A stretch of DNA of 64,000 nucleotides, taken from positions 908,063 through 972,062 of the forward strand of contig NZ_QVMT01000001.1 in NCBI RefSeq assembly GCF_003418935.1, in the 5' to 3' direction. Under the pieces are notes generated by a model. The model was not told where the DNA came from. It worked only from the letters and a program-made list of their open reading frames with translations, and did no database searches. Origin of the DNA: Emticicia sp. C21. Its GTDB lineage: Bacteria; Bacteroidota; Bacteroidia; Cytophagales; Spirosomataceae. Shown here piece after piece: positions 25,069 through 33,659 of this stretch. The position numbers and the translations under genes were made by a program. How positions within the stretch are numbered: the stretch's first letter is position 1; the number at the start of each line of letters is the position of its first letter.

Positions 25069-26433
25069 ATGCAAGTTATAAATCCGGCTACCGAAGAAAT
25101 TATTACTACGCTTGTTGAAGATAATGCTGAAAGTCTTCAGGCAAAACTGAAAACCCTGCAAAAAGGACAGAAAGCCTGGGCAAGAGTCCCGCTAAAAAAG
25201 CGAATCAGCATTATTGCTCAGTTTTCAGAACTAATCGCTGAAAACATAGAAGAATTAGCGGCAACGCTTACTTCTGAAATGGGCAAACCATTACAACAAG
25301 CCCGCAACGAAGTGAATGGCGCCAGAGCAAGAATCAAATATTTTGTAGAAAACTCTCAGAAATACCTGAAAGATGAGGTAGTAACCCGTCAGGACAATCT
25401 GACTGAAAGAATTTCTTATGAGCCGCTTGGAGTTATATGTAATATCTCTGCCTGGAATTATCCATTCTTAGTTGGTGTAAACGTGTTTATTCCCGCTTTA
25501 ATAGGAGGAAATGCAGTTTTCTATAAACCTTCTGAATTTTCGACTTTAACAGGGCAAAAAATTGAAAAATACCTAAAAAAAGCAGGCATACCCGAAGATG
25601 CTTTTCAGGTAGCTATCGGTGCAAGAGAAGTTGGGGAACAACTATTAGAACTCCCTTTAGATGGATACTTCTTCACAGGTTCATATCGTACCGGGCTGTC
25701 TATTTATGAAAAAGTGGCACATAAAATGGTACCTTGTCAATTAGAATTAGGTGGTAAAGACCCACTTTATGTGGCTGACGACGTAGCTGATATTAAAGGC
25801 ATAGCGGCTGGAACGGCCGATGGCGCATTTTATAATAATGGCCAGAGTTGTTGTGCAGTAGAGCGAATTTATGTACATGAGAAAGTCTACGACCAATATG
25901 TAGAAGAATTTGTGAAAGAGGTGAATGGTTATAAAATTGGTCAGCCGAAAGAAGACGGTGTGTATATCGGGGCTTTGAGCCGCCAATCTCAGTTAGAATT
26001 TCTCGAAAATCAGGTGCAGGATGCTTTGAAAAAAGGGGCAAAACTCTTGATTGGTGGCAAAAGCCTGGCCGGACAAGGGTATTTCTTTGAGCCAACGGTT
26101 CTGGTAGATGTTAACCATAAAATGAGTGTCATGAAAGATGAATCTTTCGGGCCAATCATTGGTATCATGAAGGTAAAAGATGATAAAGAAGCTACTAAAC
26201 TGATGCAGGATACTGAATATGGTTTAACAGCGGCAGTATACACAGCAGACAAGAAACGTGCAGAGAAAATATTAAAACAGGTAAATGCCGGAACTGGCTA
26301 CTGGAATTGCTGCGACCGCGTTTCTGCTCCCTTACCCTGGAGTGGCCGCAAAAACTCAGGTTTTGGTGCGACACTTTCACATGCAGGTATCAGGGCATTT
26401 GTGAAGCCCAAGGCCTGGCATTTGAGGGGGTAG
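25069..26433 (+). CDS. NAD(P)-dependent aldehyde dehydrogenase (succinate-semialdehyde dehydrogenase-like)
   Basis: The 454-residue protein shows the ALDH order. The N-terminal MQVINPATEEII and the cofactor segment NISAWNYPFLVGVNVFIPAL come first. The Asn of the oxyanion hole is in WNYPF, FFTGSYRTG follows, and the general base Glu is in LELGGKDP. The catalytic Cys is in NNGQSCCAVERIYV (two adjacent Cys), followed by ESFGPIIGIM and NSGFG. It oxidises an aldehyde to the acid in the cytoplasm. The short N-terminus resembles the YneI/Sad-type group, but the substrate is not established. Confidence 0.93.
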   Translation: MQVINPATEEIITTLVEDNAESLQAKLKTLQKGQKAWARVPLKKRISIIAQFSELIAENIEELAATLTSEMGKPLQQARNEVNGARARIKYFVENSQKYLKDEVVTRQDNLTERISYEPLGVICNISAWNYPFLVGVNVFIPALIGGNAVFYKPSEFSTLTGQKIEKYLKKAGIPEDAFQVAIGAREVGEQLLELPLDGYFFTGSYRTGLSIYEKVAHKMVPCQLELGGKDPLYVADDVADIKGIAAGTADGAFYNNGQSCCAVERIYVHEKVYDQYVEEFVKEVNGYKIGQPKEDGVYIGALSRQSQLEFLENQVQDALKKGAKLLIGGKSLAGQGYFFEPTVLVDVNHKMSVMKDESFGPIIGIMKVKDDKEATKLMQDTEYGLTAAVYTADKKRAEKILKQVNAGTGYWNCCDRVSAPLPWSGRKNSGFGATLSHAGIRAFVKPKAWHLRG

Positions 26434-26453
26434 GAAGATTTATTTGTTGTTTT

Positions 26454-26586
26454 GTAGAGACGCAATGCATTGCGTCTTCAGAGGTCTATCTAACCCAATA
26501 AATGTTTTTGGCTAGAGGTTTTGAAAACATAAAAGAAATTTCTGATTTTATCAGGCCAATGGAGACGTAATGCATTACGTCTCTAC
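26454..26586. repeat. GTAGAGAC-bounded MITE-like repeat, copy 1
   Basis: 133 bases begin GTAGAGACGC and end GTCTCTAC. Both end regions are themselves palindromes: GACGCAATGCATTGCGTC (26459-26476) and GACGTAATGCATTACGTC (26564-26581). The interior shares AACCCAATAAAT and AGGCCAATGGAGACG with the copy at 31061-31188. No coding capacity. It lies between converging genes and may also serve as terminator for both. Confidence 0.85.
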
Positions 26587-26602
26587 GTGGTTTTTAGATT
26601 AT

Positions 26603-27055
26603 CTAAATCCTATTCTTAGAATCAATAATTATAGTCACTGGTCCATCGTTCAATAAGGAAACTTTCATATCAGCACCGAACTCTCCGGTTTCAATGGGTT
26701 TGCCTAAATCCTGTGTTAATTGAGCAATCATTTTTTCATAAAGAGGGATAGCTACCTCTGGGCGAGCCGCTTCAATGAATGAAGGTCTGTTACCTTTCTT
26801 GGTGTTTGCATGCAAAGTAAACTGACTAATCAATAAGATATTTCCCTCCACTGCTGATATATCTAGATTCATCTTCCCCTCAGCATCGCCAAATATCCGT
26901 AGGCCGACTATTTTCTTCGAAAGCCATTCCAGGTCTTCTTGAGCATCGGTATGAGTAATGCCTAATAATATCATAAAACCAGTGTCGATTTGTCCTTTTA
27001 CGACGCTGTCAATCGTTACTGAGGCCTGGCTTACGCGTTGTATAACTGCAATCAT
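26603..27055 (-). CDS. dtd: D-aminoacyl-tRNA deacylase
   Basis: The 150-residue protein contains the two DTD signatures, SQFTLHANTKKGNRPSF (about 78-94) and the C-terminal NDGPVTIIID. It hydrolyses D-amino acids mischarged onto tRNA (and Gly-tRNA-Ala) in the cytoplasm. The length is typical. It starts 3 bases after the mgtE stop, so it is the last gene of the rsmA-mgtE-dtd operon. Confidence 0.97.
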   Translation of the reverse strand: MIAVIQRVSQASVTIDSVVKGQIDTGFMILLGITHTDAQEDLEWLSKKIVGLRIFGDAEGKMNLDISAVEGNILLISQFTLHANTKKGNRPSFIEAARPEVAIPLYEKMIAQLTQDLGKPIETGEFGADMKVSLLNDGPVTIIIDSKNRI

Positions 27056-27058
27056 AAT

Positions 27059-28414
27059 TTAGAGATGTAGCAATAAATCTGCAATAATTAAATATGTACC
27101 AATACCAATGATATCGTTGGCAGTAGTAATAAAAGGCCCAGAGGCTATGGCCGGATTAATCCCGAATCTATCTAATAAAAGTGGGGTAACCGTGCCCATA
27201 AAAGAGGCTAATACCACAACCGATAATAAAGAAAAACAAACCACAAGAAAAAGGTCTGGCTCGCCTATGAGATAAATATAGGCACCAGCCAATGCCCCAA
27301 TTACCAGACCATTGACAAGCGCTACCAAAATAATTTTCAACAAACGTTGCCATAAGCTGGTAGTAATCCCTGTTTTTTCGGCCAAACTTTGTACAATCAG
27401 TGAAGAGGTCTGGATACCTACATTGCCACCAGTCGAACCCATAATCGGAATAAAAGCAGCCAAAGCCGCTACTTTCTGAAACTCAGCTTCAAAACTTTTA
27501 ATAACCGTTGCAGCCAATAAACTACCGGCTACACCAACCACCAACCAGGGTAAGCGGGCTTTTGCCAGTTGCCAAACACTATCATCTTCTTCGGCCTCTC
27601 CCGTGATACCGGCCATCACCTGAATATCTTCTTCGGCTTTCTCCGTAATAAAATCGACCACGTCATCGATTGTAATTCTTCCTAATAATCTTCCCAGAGT
27701 ATTCACTACCGGAATCGCCTCTAAGTCATACTTCTGCATTCTGTCGGCTACTTCTTCGGCTGGCGCTGTGGTTTCTACAAATACAATATCATCGTCGAGA
27801 ATATTCTCAATCTTGGTATTCTTTCGAGCCAGTACAATCTGCTTCAAGGATACTATCCCCTGCAATTTCTGGTCATCATCAACTACATAAATGGCAAATA
27901 CCTTTTCTACATCTTCTGCCTGCCTCCTGATCTCCTCCACACACTCACTCACCGTCCAGTTAGAATTTACCTTTACCAACTCTTTCTGCATCAAGCCCCC
28001 GGCAATGTCTTTGGGGTAATACATCAGATCGATGATAAACCGAGCTTGTTCGCGGTCGTCCAATAAGGCAATTACCTTCTCTCGTACCTCAATCGTCTGT
28101 TCGTTCAGCAAATCAGCAGCATCATCCGAATCAAACAGGTTTACATATTTGGCAATTTCTTCAACCGTGAACTGTTCTTTGATAAAACTCTTGCGGGTTT
28201 CCGGTTCTATATGCGATAGTATCTCTGCCCCTGTTTCTGTATCAAGCAATGTAGTCAGATAATGCCCTTGCTCACCATCGAGTTCGAGTATCACCCCGGC
28301 AATATCGGCCGGGTACAACTCGTCCATTTCGGCTTTGAGCAGTTTTTCATCCTTCTGCTCAATGGCAGCCTCTAGTTTTTCTATATACTCTCTGGTTAGC
28401 TCAAAAGTAGTCAT
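27059..28414 (-). CDS. mgtE: Magnesium transporter MgtE
   Basis: The 451-residue protein has three parts. A cytoplasmic N domain (about 1-130) is rich in acidic residues (DSDDAADLLNEQ). Paired CBS domains cover about 135-255 (IYVVDDDQKLQGIVSLKQIV, RMQKYDLEAIPVVNTLGRLL). Five membrane helices follow from about 280, with the pore segment GSTGGNVGIQTSSLIVQSLA and AFIPIMGS. It imports Mg2+ and is gated shut by Mg2+ binding to the N and CBS domains. It starts 10 bases after the rsmA stop and is co-transcribed with rsmA and dtd. Confidence 0.97.
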   Translation of the reverse strand: MTTFELTREYIEKLEAAIEQKDEKLLKAEMDELYPADIAGVILELDGEQGHYLTTLLDTETGAEILSHIEPETRKSFIKEQFTVEEIAKYVNLFDSDDAADLLNEQTIEVREKVIALLDDREQARFIIDLMYYPKDIAGGLMQKELVKVNSNWTVSECVEEIRRQAEDVEKVFAIYVVDDDQKLQGIVSLKQIVLARKNTKIENILDDDIVFVETTAPAEEVADRMQKYDLEAIPVVNTLGRLLGRITIDDVVDFITEKAEEDIQVMAGITGEAEEDDSVWQLAKARLPWLVVGVAGSLLAATVIKSFEAEFQKVAALAAFIPIMGSTGGNVGIQTSSLIVQSLAEKTGITTSLWQRLLKIILVALVNGLVIGALAGAYIYLIGEPDLFLVVCFSLLSVVVLASFMGTVTPLLLDRFGINPAIASGPFITTANDIIGIGTYLIIADLLLHL

Positions 28415-28424
28415 ATCTACCCGT

Positions 28425-29210
28425 TTAGTTTTCAGTAAATGCCTTTGTCAATAGTACAAACTCTGCTACACCTAATTGTTCAGCACGTTTATTCAATAAT
28501 TCATGTTCAAAATTCAATCCAATTGGTTTTAAAGCATTGCGCAGAGTTTTTCTTCTCTGGTTAAAGCCTGCCTTTACTACCTGAAAAAACTTTTTCTCAT
28601 TACAGTCTAATTGAGCAACCCCATTTCTGCGTACACTTATCACTCCCGAATCAACTTTCGGCGGTGGATTAAATGCACCTGGCAAAACCGTAAATTCATA
28701 CTTGATATCATAATAGGCCTGTAGGAGTACACTTAAAATCCCATAATCTTTATTTCCGGGAGGCGAAGCAATGCGCTTGGCTACTTCTTTCTGCAACATA
28801 CACACCACTTCCACCACGGTATCTTTATGCTCTAATACTTTAAAGAATATTTGCGAGGAAATGTTATAAGGAAAATTACCAATAATAGCAATTGGCTCTG
28901 TGCTGTCGAATCCTTTTAGGTTCGATAAGTCCATTTTCAGAAAATCTTCTGAAAAAATACGGTCTCCTAAATCAGGGAAATGGGTATTCAGATACGTTAC
29001 TGATTCGGTATCAATCTCAACAACAGAGGTCTGATAATCAGTCTTTTTCAATAAAAACTGAGTCAATACACCCATACCCGGGCCTATTTCCAGAACCTTT
29101 GTATAGTTTTTATGGAGTGAAAGCAAATTCACAATCCGTTCAGCGGCGTTCATATCTTTTAAGAAATGTTGCCCGAGATGTTTTTTAGGTTTGACTTTTT
29201 GCATGCTCAA
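28425..29210 (-). CDS. rsmA: 16S rRNA (adenine1518/1519-N6)-dimethyltransferase
   Basis: The 261-residue KsgA-family protein has KKHLGQHFLKD at the start, the SAM site LEIGPGMGVLTQFL, VEIDTESV and the catalytic NFPYNISSQIFFK. The C-terminal helical domain has GFNQRRKTLRNAL. It dimethylates two adenines in the 3' hairpin of 16S rRNA as a late step of small-subunit assembly. It is the first gene of a three-gene operon with mgtE and dtd, divergent from the OmpA lipoprotein gene. Confidence 0.97.
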   Translation of the reverse strand: MSMQKVKPKKHLGQHFLKDMNAAERIVNLLSLHKNYTKVLEIGPGMGVLTQFLLKKTDYQTSVVEIDTESVTYLNTHFPDLGDRIFSEDFLKMDLSNLKGFDSTEPIAIIGNFPYNISSQIFFKVLEHKDTVVEVVCMLQKEVAKRIASPPGNKDYGILSVLLQAYYDIKYEFTVLPGAFNPPPKVDSGVISVRRNGVAQLDCNEKKFFQVVKAGFNQRRKTLRNALKPIGLNFEHELLNKRAEQLGVAEFVLLTKAFTEN

Positions 29211-29377
29211 AATTAGCTGTTTCTTCCTGTAATGACATTCAAATAATCGATTTTGTTGAATATTCTCTACATTTTATTCCTACTTTCTGGTATTTTTTAC
29301 GGTTTTCTATACAAAAACAACATTTGGAACAGCTTTTTTGACACTATTAATAAATTATTACCAAAAACTTTATAGCC

Positions 29378-30058
29378 ATGCAACGTAACATTGTTTCAAA
29401 ATCGCTTTTTTTAGCTACTGCATTAGCAGCAGTTAGTTATACCAATATGAGTTGTAGATCAACAGGTGGAATGTCAGGAAGAGATATGACTGTTAACTCT
29501 GATAATCAGACTACTATGATGACACCGCCACATGACGAACAAGCCGCTATTTCGACAGTATCCTTAGGGGGAACATCAGGAGAAGAAATTAAAAGAATGA
29601 TGGCCGATTATGTACCTGCATTGAACGAAAACCTCGGTGACATAGCCATGGTAGAGATTTATGACGAAGGGCTCATCGTAACCATGAATAAAGGCAATCT
29701 TTTTGATGTTAATTCCTTTATGATTAACGAAGAAGCCAAAGAAGATTTGCGAAGAGTAGCTTATTCTTTGAGACAAATGCCTAATACTTATGTTGTAGTA
29801 AACGGGCATACAGATGCTACAGGTAGCAAAGCGCATAATGAAAAATTGTCAAGAATGCGTGCGGTTCAGGTAGCTAATTATTTGAAAGGTGCAGGTGTTG
29901 ATGAAAAAAGACTCTTAGTTGACGGATATGGAGAGAAAATCCCTAAGTATTCAAATAAAAATTATAAAGGCAGAGATAAAAACCGAAGAGTTGACTTTAT
30001 CATAGTAGCCGATAACGACACTCGGGAATATATAATAAATACAGGTTCAATAAGATAA
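29378..30058 (+). CDS. OmpA-family lipoprotein
   Basis: The 226-residue protein begins with a lipoprotein signal (MQRNIVSKSLFLATALAAVS, then YTNMSC, giving Cys at about residue 26). A disordered Thr/Pro/Met linker follows. The C-terminal OmpA domain (about 110-220) has NTYVVVNGHTDATGSKAHNE, LSRMRAVQVANYL, DGYGEKIPKYSN and RDKNRRVDFII, the full peptidoglycan-binding signature. It should anchor the outer membrane to the cell wall. It is followed by a terminator and appears monocistronic. Confidence 0.92.
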   Translation: MQRNIVSKSLFLATALAAVSYTNMSCRSTGGMSGRDMTVNSDNQTTMMTPPHDEQAAISTVSLGGTSGEEIKRMMADYVPALNENLGDIAMVEIYDEGLIVTMNKGNLFDVNSFMINEEAKEDLRRVAYSLRQMPNTYVVVNGHTDATGSKAHNEKLSRMRAVQVANYLKGAGVDEKRLLVDGYGEKIPKYSNKNYKGRDKNRRVDFIIVADNDTREYIINTGSIR

Positions 30059-30083
30059 TATATAACTATCTTACCAAAACCGT

Positions 30084-30119
30084 AATCGGGGTGGCTACTT
30101 GGCTGCTCCGATTTTTTTG
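30084..30119 (+). terminator. Terminator of the OmpA lipoprotein gene
   Basis: The stem AATCGGGG / CTCCGATT (one G-T pair) with a 14-base loop is followed by TTTTTT. Confidence 0.75.
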
Positions 30120-30143
30120 TTTTCGGAATAACGATTTTTGTGG

Positions 30144-30151
30144 TAAATTTG
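30144..30151 (+). promoter_or_regulatory. Probable -7 promoter box of the TolB-like gene
   Basis: TAAATTTG is an exact TAnnTTTG match, 17 bases before the ATG. A T8G tract lies about 24 bases further upstream as a candidate -33 element. Confidence 0.45.
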
Positions 30152-30167
30152 ATTTTTCTTATACCTA

Positions 30168-31034
30168 ATGACACGAATCCTTACTATCTTATATCTACTA
30201 CTCCCATTCACAGGCTTAGCTCAGGGAGGTTCAGAAATCTACTTGTTTGATATAAATTCCAGAAACGGCAAATTCACCTTATCGAACCCTGTCAACATTA
30301 CTAATCATAAAGGCTACGATAATCAACCCTCATTTCATCCGGTTTTGCCTATTGTTTATTATGCTTCGGCCAACGATAGCGGGCGCACAGATATTATGTC
30401 GTACGATTATGTAAAAGGCATTAGCCGCCAGATAACCAATACCTCTGAAAGAGAGTATTCTCCTACTATAACCCCCAATGAATATTATTTTTCTTGTATT
30501 ATTCAACGTGATAATGGAAAACAGGATTTAGGACAATATCTGATTGGTGGAGGCCGAGCAACAGTTCTGATTAATAACCTGAAAGTAGGATACCACACAT
30601 GGATTGATGCCAGTAGCCTGCTATTATTCGTACTGGCAGATTCAACAAACAATTTGCATTATTATAATCTTTCAACGAAAGAGAACACCATTATTGCCCC
30701 AAAACCCGGACGTTCGCTACACAAAATCCCGAGTCAGCAGGCTTTTAGTTTTATAGATAAATCGAATCCTGAGCAATGGGTAATTAATCAGTTTGACCCT
30801 GCTACAAAAGCCGTAAGTAAGATTGTGAATACAGTTGGAAAGTCAGAAGATATATGCTGGACTGCCAATGGCTATATTCTAACCAGCGACGGCGAAAAGC
30901 TGTATGCCTATAAACCCCAATCAAGCAAAGTGTGGCAGGTCATTGACACAAAAGAGTTGCCTATGCTCACGAAAATTACCCGTATGGCCGTGAATAAAGA
31001 TAATAACAAACTGGCGTTGGTGGTTAGTGAATAA
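30168..31034 (+). CDS. Exported TolB-type (PD40) beta-propeller protein
   Basis: The 288-residue protein has a signal peptide (MTRILTILYLLLPFTGLAQG) and several repeats of the WD40-like PD40 kind (YDNQPSFHPVLPIVYYASAN, then DIMSYDYVKGISRQITNTS and YSPTITPNEYYFSC). It resembles the propeller part of TolB without its N-terminal domain. Such proteins usually bind partners in the periplasm. No enzymatic motif is visible and the function is unknown. Confidence 0.8.
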   Translation: MTRILTILYLLLPFTGLAQGGSEIYLFDINSRNGKFTLSNPVNITNHKGYDNQPSFHPVLPIVYYASANDSGRTDIMSYDYVKGISRQITNTSEREYSPTITPNEYYFSCIIQRDNGKQDLGQYLIGGGRATVLINNLKVGYHTWIDASSLLLFVLADSTNNLHYYNLSTKENTIIAPKPGRSLHKIPSQQAFSFIDKSNPEQWVINQFDPATKAVSKIVNTVGKSEDICWTANGYILTSDGEKLYAYKPQSSKVWQVIDTKELPMLTKITRMAVNKDNNKLALVVSE

Positions 31035-31060
31035 GTCTACTAAAAATAAAAACCTATTAC

Positions 31061-31188
31061 GTAGAGACGACATGCTGGCGTCTCCTAAGGCATATCCAAT
31101 CCAATAAATTTGGTTTGGCCAGATAAAATTAATAGATAGTTTATCTTATATTCAAAGGCCAATGGAGACGCCAGCATGTCGTCTCTAC
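31061..31188. repeat. GTAGAGAC-bounded MITE-like repeat, copy 2
   Basis: 128 bases with inverted ends that are exact reverse complements, GAGACGACATGCTGGCGTCT and its mate at 31165-31185, bounded by GTAGAGAC and GTCTCTAC. The interior shares ATCCAATCCAATAAATTTGG and AGGCCAATGGAGACG with the copy at 26454. Non-coding. Confidence 0.88.
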
Positions 31189-31314
31189 GAAAATGAATTA
31201 TTATATTAGATAATAGCATCCACCAACACACAAAATCCCACCCATCTAAAAAAAATAAAAAAATTATTTCATCAGGCAACGTTTGCCCAGGTATCCGGAT
31301 TATTGTCAATAGAA

Positions 31315-31851
31315 ATGCATTTAAACGTAACTATACAGCATTGTAAAGTTGGGGATAGAAAAGCACAGAAAGCATTATTTGATTTGTTTTCTAAAAGTTT
31401 TCTGCGCTTGGGTTTTCGTTATCTCAACGACCGACAATACGCTGAAGATGCTTGTTTAGAAGCTTTTACACTAATCTTTGAGGGGCTGAAAACATTTGAT
31501 TACCAGTCAGATGCACAAACAGAAGCCTGGATGAAACGTATCGTAGTGAATCAATCACTAAAGATATTGAGGAGAAACCGCAGTTTTCTTTTTCAGGCAT
31601 TAGAGGCAGACAATGAAGTGGAAGCAACCGACATTGGTATAGAAGATGACATGAGTGGTAGGGAAATACTCGATCTCATTATATCGCTTCCTGATGGTTA
31701 CCGGACGGTTTTTAATATGTATGTCGTTGAGGGATATTCGCACACGGAAATAGCCGACATATTGAATATTACCGAAAGTACTTCGCGCTCGCAATTGTTT
31801 AAAGCCAAAATGCTGCTAAAAAAAACGCTTATAACGAAAAAAGTAGTGTAG
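31315..31851 (+). CDS. ECF-type sigma-70 family RNA polymerase sigma factor
   Basis: The 178-residue protein has region 2 (LFDLFSKSFLRLGFRYLNDR, then QYAEDACLEAFTLIFEGLKTF) and region 4 (LPDGYRTVFNMYVVEGYSHT, then EIADILNITESTSRSQLFKA), as in Bacteroidota ECF factors. The ATG at 31315 is preferred over an upstream TTG because it gives the usual short start. It directs RNA polymerase to a small regulon, probably including its own operon. A near-palindromic GGCAACGTTTGCC at 31275-31287 resembles an ECF -35 motif. The next gene starts 4 bases later and encodes a membrane protein in the place of an anti-sigma factor. Confidence 0.93.
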   Translation: MHLNVTIQHCKVGDRKAQKALFDLFSKSFLRLGFRYLNDRQYAEDACLEAFTLIFEGLKTFDYQSDAQTEAWMKRIVVNQSLKILRRNRSFLFQALEADNEVEATDIGIEDDMSGREILDLIISLPDGYRTVFNMYVVEGYSHTEIADILNITESTSRSQLFKAKMLLKKTLITKKVV

Positions 31852-31855
31852 CCAA

Positions 31856-32554
31856 ATGACACCAGAAGAAAAAGACATTAAGAGTAAAATTGACAACTTG
31901 AGCGACCTTGACCTTTTTTTCAACGATTCAGATCTTTGGAAACGTGTTGAGGGAAAATTAGACAAAAAAAAAAGTCGTAAAAACATCCTTGCCTTATACT
32001 GGGCAGCAGCCAGTATAGCTATAGGTTTATCGTTTTATTTCTTTTTATCGCCCACTATTCCACCAGTAGATATTGCTACGACTAAAAGTACCGCTACTTC
32101 CACCCCTCAACTTACGCCCGAAATTGTTATTCGGACAAAGACACTTATTCCAAAAGTTTTGCCTGTTAAAAACAGCACTATTCCCCCTGCAGTAATGAAA
32201 GATAGTGTTGAATCGTATGAATTAAATGAAAGATTACTAAGCACTGATGTGGAAACGCTCAGTGCTATTGCTAAACCTATTGAATCCACAAACTTTAAAG
32301 ATATACTTCAGTATCCTGTTGTTTTTAAAGCGCAACGCGTTACTTCACTGAATTTCCCGGTTATTCCTGATCAAATGATGGAACGTGAGTCCTTTGCCAA
32401 GCGGGCATTAAGGCAAATCAAGCATTTCAATACTGAGGGAAAAATAGACCTGCGCGAACTGAATATTGAACCGAGAAATGTATGGGCTTATCTCGAAAGG
32501 AGTTTTTTTCATGACACAACCAAAATAATAAGTTCAAAGCCGCTTAAACCATGA
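31856..32554 (+). CDS. Single-pass membrane protein, candidate anti-sigma factor
   Basis: The 232-residue protein has an N-terminal cytoplasmic part of about 45 residues with acidic and helical character (LSDLDLFFNDSDLWKRVEGK). One membrane helix (ILALYWAAASIAIGLSFYFF, about 44-66) follows, then a Thr/Pro-rich periplasmic region. No classical zinc-binding anti-sigma motif is present. Position (4 bases after the ECF gene, 4-base overlap with the barrel gene) and topology suggest it holds the sigma factor at the membrane and is itself controlled from the periplasm. This role is inference. Confidence 0.75.
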   Translation: MTPEEKDIKSKIDNLSDLDLFFNDSDLWKRVEGKLDKKKSRKNILALYWAAASIAIGLSFYFFLSPTIPPVDIATTKSTATSTPQLTPEIVIRTKTLIPKVLPVKNSTIPPAVMKDSVESYELNERLLSTDVETLSAIAKPIESTNFKDILQYPVVFKAQRVTSLNFPVIPDQMMERESFAKRALRQIKHFNTEGKIDLRELNIEPRNVWAYLERSFFHDTTKIISSKPLKP

Positions 32555-33561
32555 AAAAGCTCTTTCTGTTAATTGTAACTGTTCTGATAACCTCTGCCAC
32601 TTACGCTAAAGAAGATTCTCTCATTGCCCGCATCGGGAAAAAAGCAAAAATCGTTTTCTATGCCGATAAACCGGAAGATTTTAAGGAAATCGGAAAATAT
32701 GATTTGAATCTTTTATTTAAAGAGCTGAAAAAACGCTCTGAAAAAAACTTTTCGTTGAGTGAAGATGTAACATTGAAAGAGGCAGATGAATTTAAAAATC
32801 GTGATGCCAATACAGCTGTTAAACCCAAAAGATGGTTCAACAAAATGAACCTGAATTTATTTATAGGCGCAAATCAGGCATTTATTACTAATACCTGGGT
32901 GCGGTCGGGTGTTGGTACACCATATTACGATAGTCATTTCGCAGGGAATAATTATAAAGCGAGTGATAATACACTTAAAAAAGACTTTTTCAGAATAGAA
33001 GGCGAAAGAGCCGTAATGGTGGGTATAGGTGGATTCTTTGATAAAACCCTGGCTGTAAAAGGACGAACAGCGATTTCATTAAGATACGGTGCAGGATTCG
33101 ATTTACTTGGTTCAAAACTAAGAATCAAAAGGGTTTCCAGCATGCTTCTTGACCCTAAGACTGAGAAAGAAGAACCCACTTATTATGAAGCCAAAGAGTA
33201 TCCTACAGCCAAAGTAAATTCAGCAAATCTCTATTTACAGGCACTACTGGGCATTACTTTTATCAATAGAAAAGGAGAGCGAACTTTTAATTTTGGAGTT
33301 GGGGTAAAAATGGCTGCAGGATTAAACAGTATGAATAATAAAATAGCCACCAACGGCAAATTCTTATATCTCGAACACGGAGCACCTGTACCCATCAAAT
33401 ACAGAACACTGCAAACCGGATTCATAGCCAATGTGGGATACAAGTTTATTAATTTATTTTTCCAGATGATGCCTAATAATATTGTCATTACCTCTGCACA
33501 GACGAATATCTACTCCCTTTTGATAGTCCGCGCCAAATCAGTGCTTCTACTTATACCTTAG
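32551..33561 (+). CDS. Outer-membrane beta-barrel protein of the ECF operon, frameshifted at its 3' end
   Basis: 336 codons encode a signal peptide (MKKLFLLIVTVLITSATYA), a soluble N-terminal ~90 residues and a barrel-like series of strands (FRIEGERAVMVGIGGFFD, GRTAISLRYGAGFDLLG, FNFGVGVKMAAGL, LQTGFIANVGYKF). In the present frame the end is an unusual hydrophobic tail (SLLIVRAKSVLLLIP). In another frame the DNA continues from about 33504 as DEYLLPFDSPRQ and ends with TYTLGLRFGK and a stop at 33581, a proper last strand. A single-base deletion near 33495-33505 is the simplest explanation. It is the last gene of the sigma/anti-sigma operon and probably a target or sensor of that system. Confidence 0.82.
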   Translation: MKKLFLLIVTVLITSATYAKEDSLIARIGKKAKIVFYADKPEDFKEIGKYDLNLLFKELKKRSEKNFSLSEDVTLKEADEFKNRDANTAVKPKRWFNKMNLNLFIGANQAFITNTWVRSGVGTPYYDSHFAGNNYKASDNTLKKDFFRIEGERAVMVGIGGFFDKTLAVKGRTAISLRYGAGFDLLGSKLRIKRVSSMLLDPKTEKEEPTYYEAKEYPTAKVNSANLYLQALLGITFINRKGERTFNFGVGVKMAAGLNSMNNKIATNGKFLYLEHGAPVPIKYRTLQTGFIANVGYKFINLFFQMMPNNIVITSAQTNIYSLLIVRAKSVLLLIP

Positions 33562-33626
33562 GTTTACGCTTCGGTAAATAAATAAGATTAGCTTAATCAG
33601 TTTCGTAAAATCTTCATCTTTCTTTG

Positions 33627-33634
33627 TAGATTTG
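33627..33634 (+). promoter_or_regulatory. Probable -7 promoter box of the hybrid kinase gene
   Basis: TAGATTTG is an exact TAnnTTTG match, 25 bases before the ATG. TTTCG at 33601 lies about 21 bases upstream as a weak -33. Confidence 0.5.
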
Positions 33635-33659
33635 GCTTTGTATAAATACTACCAGAACG

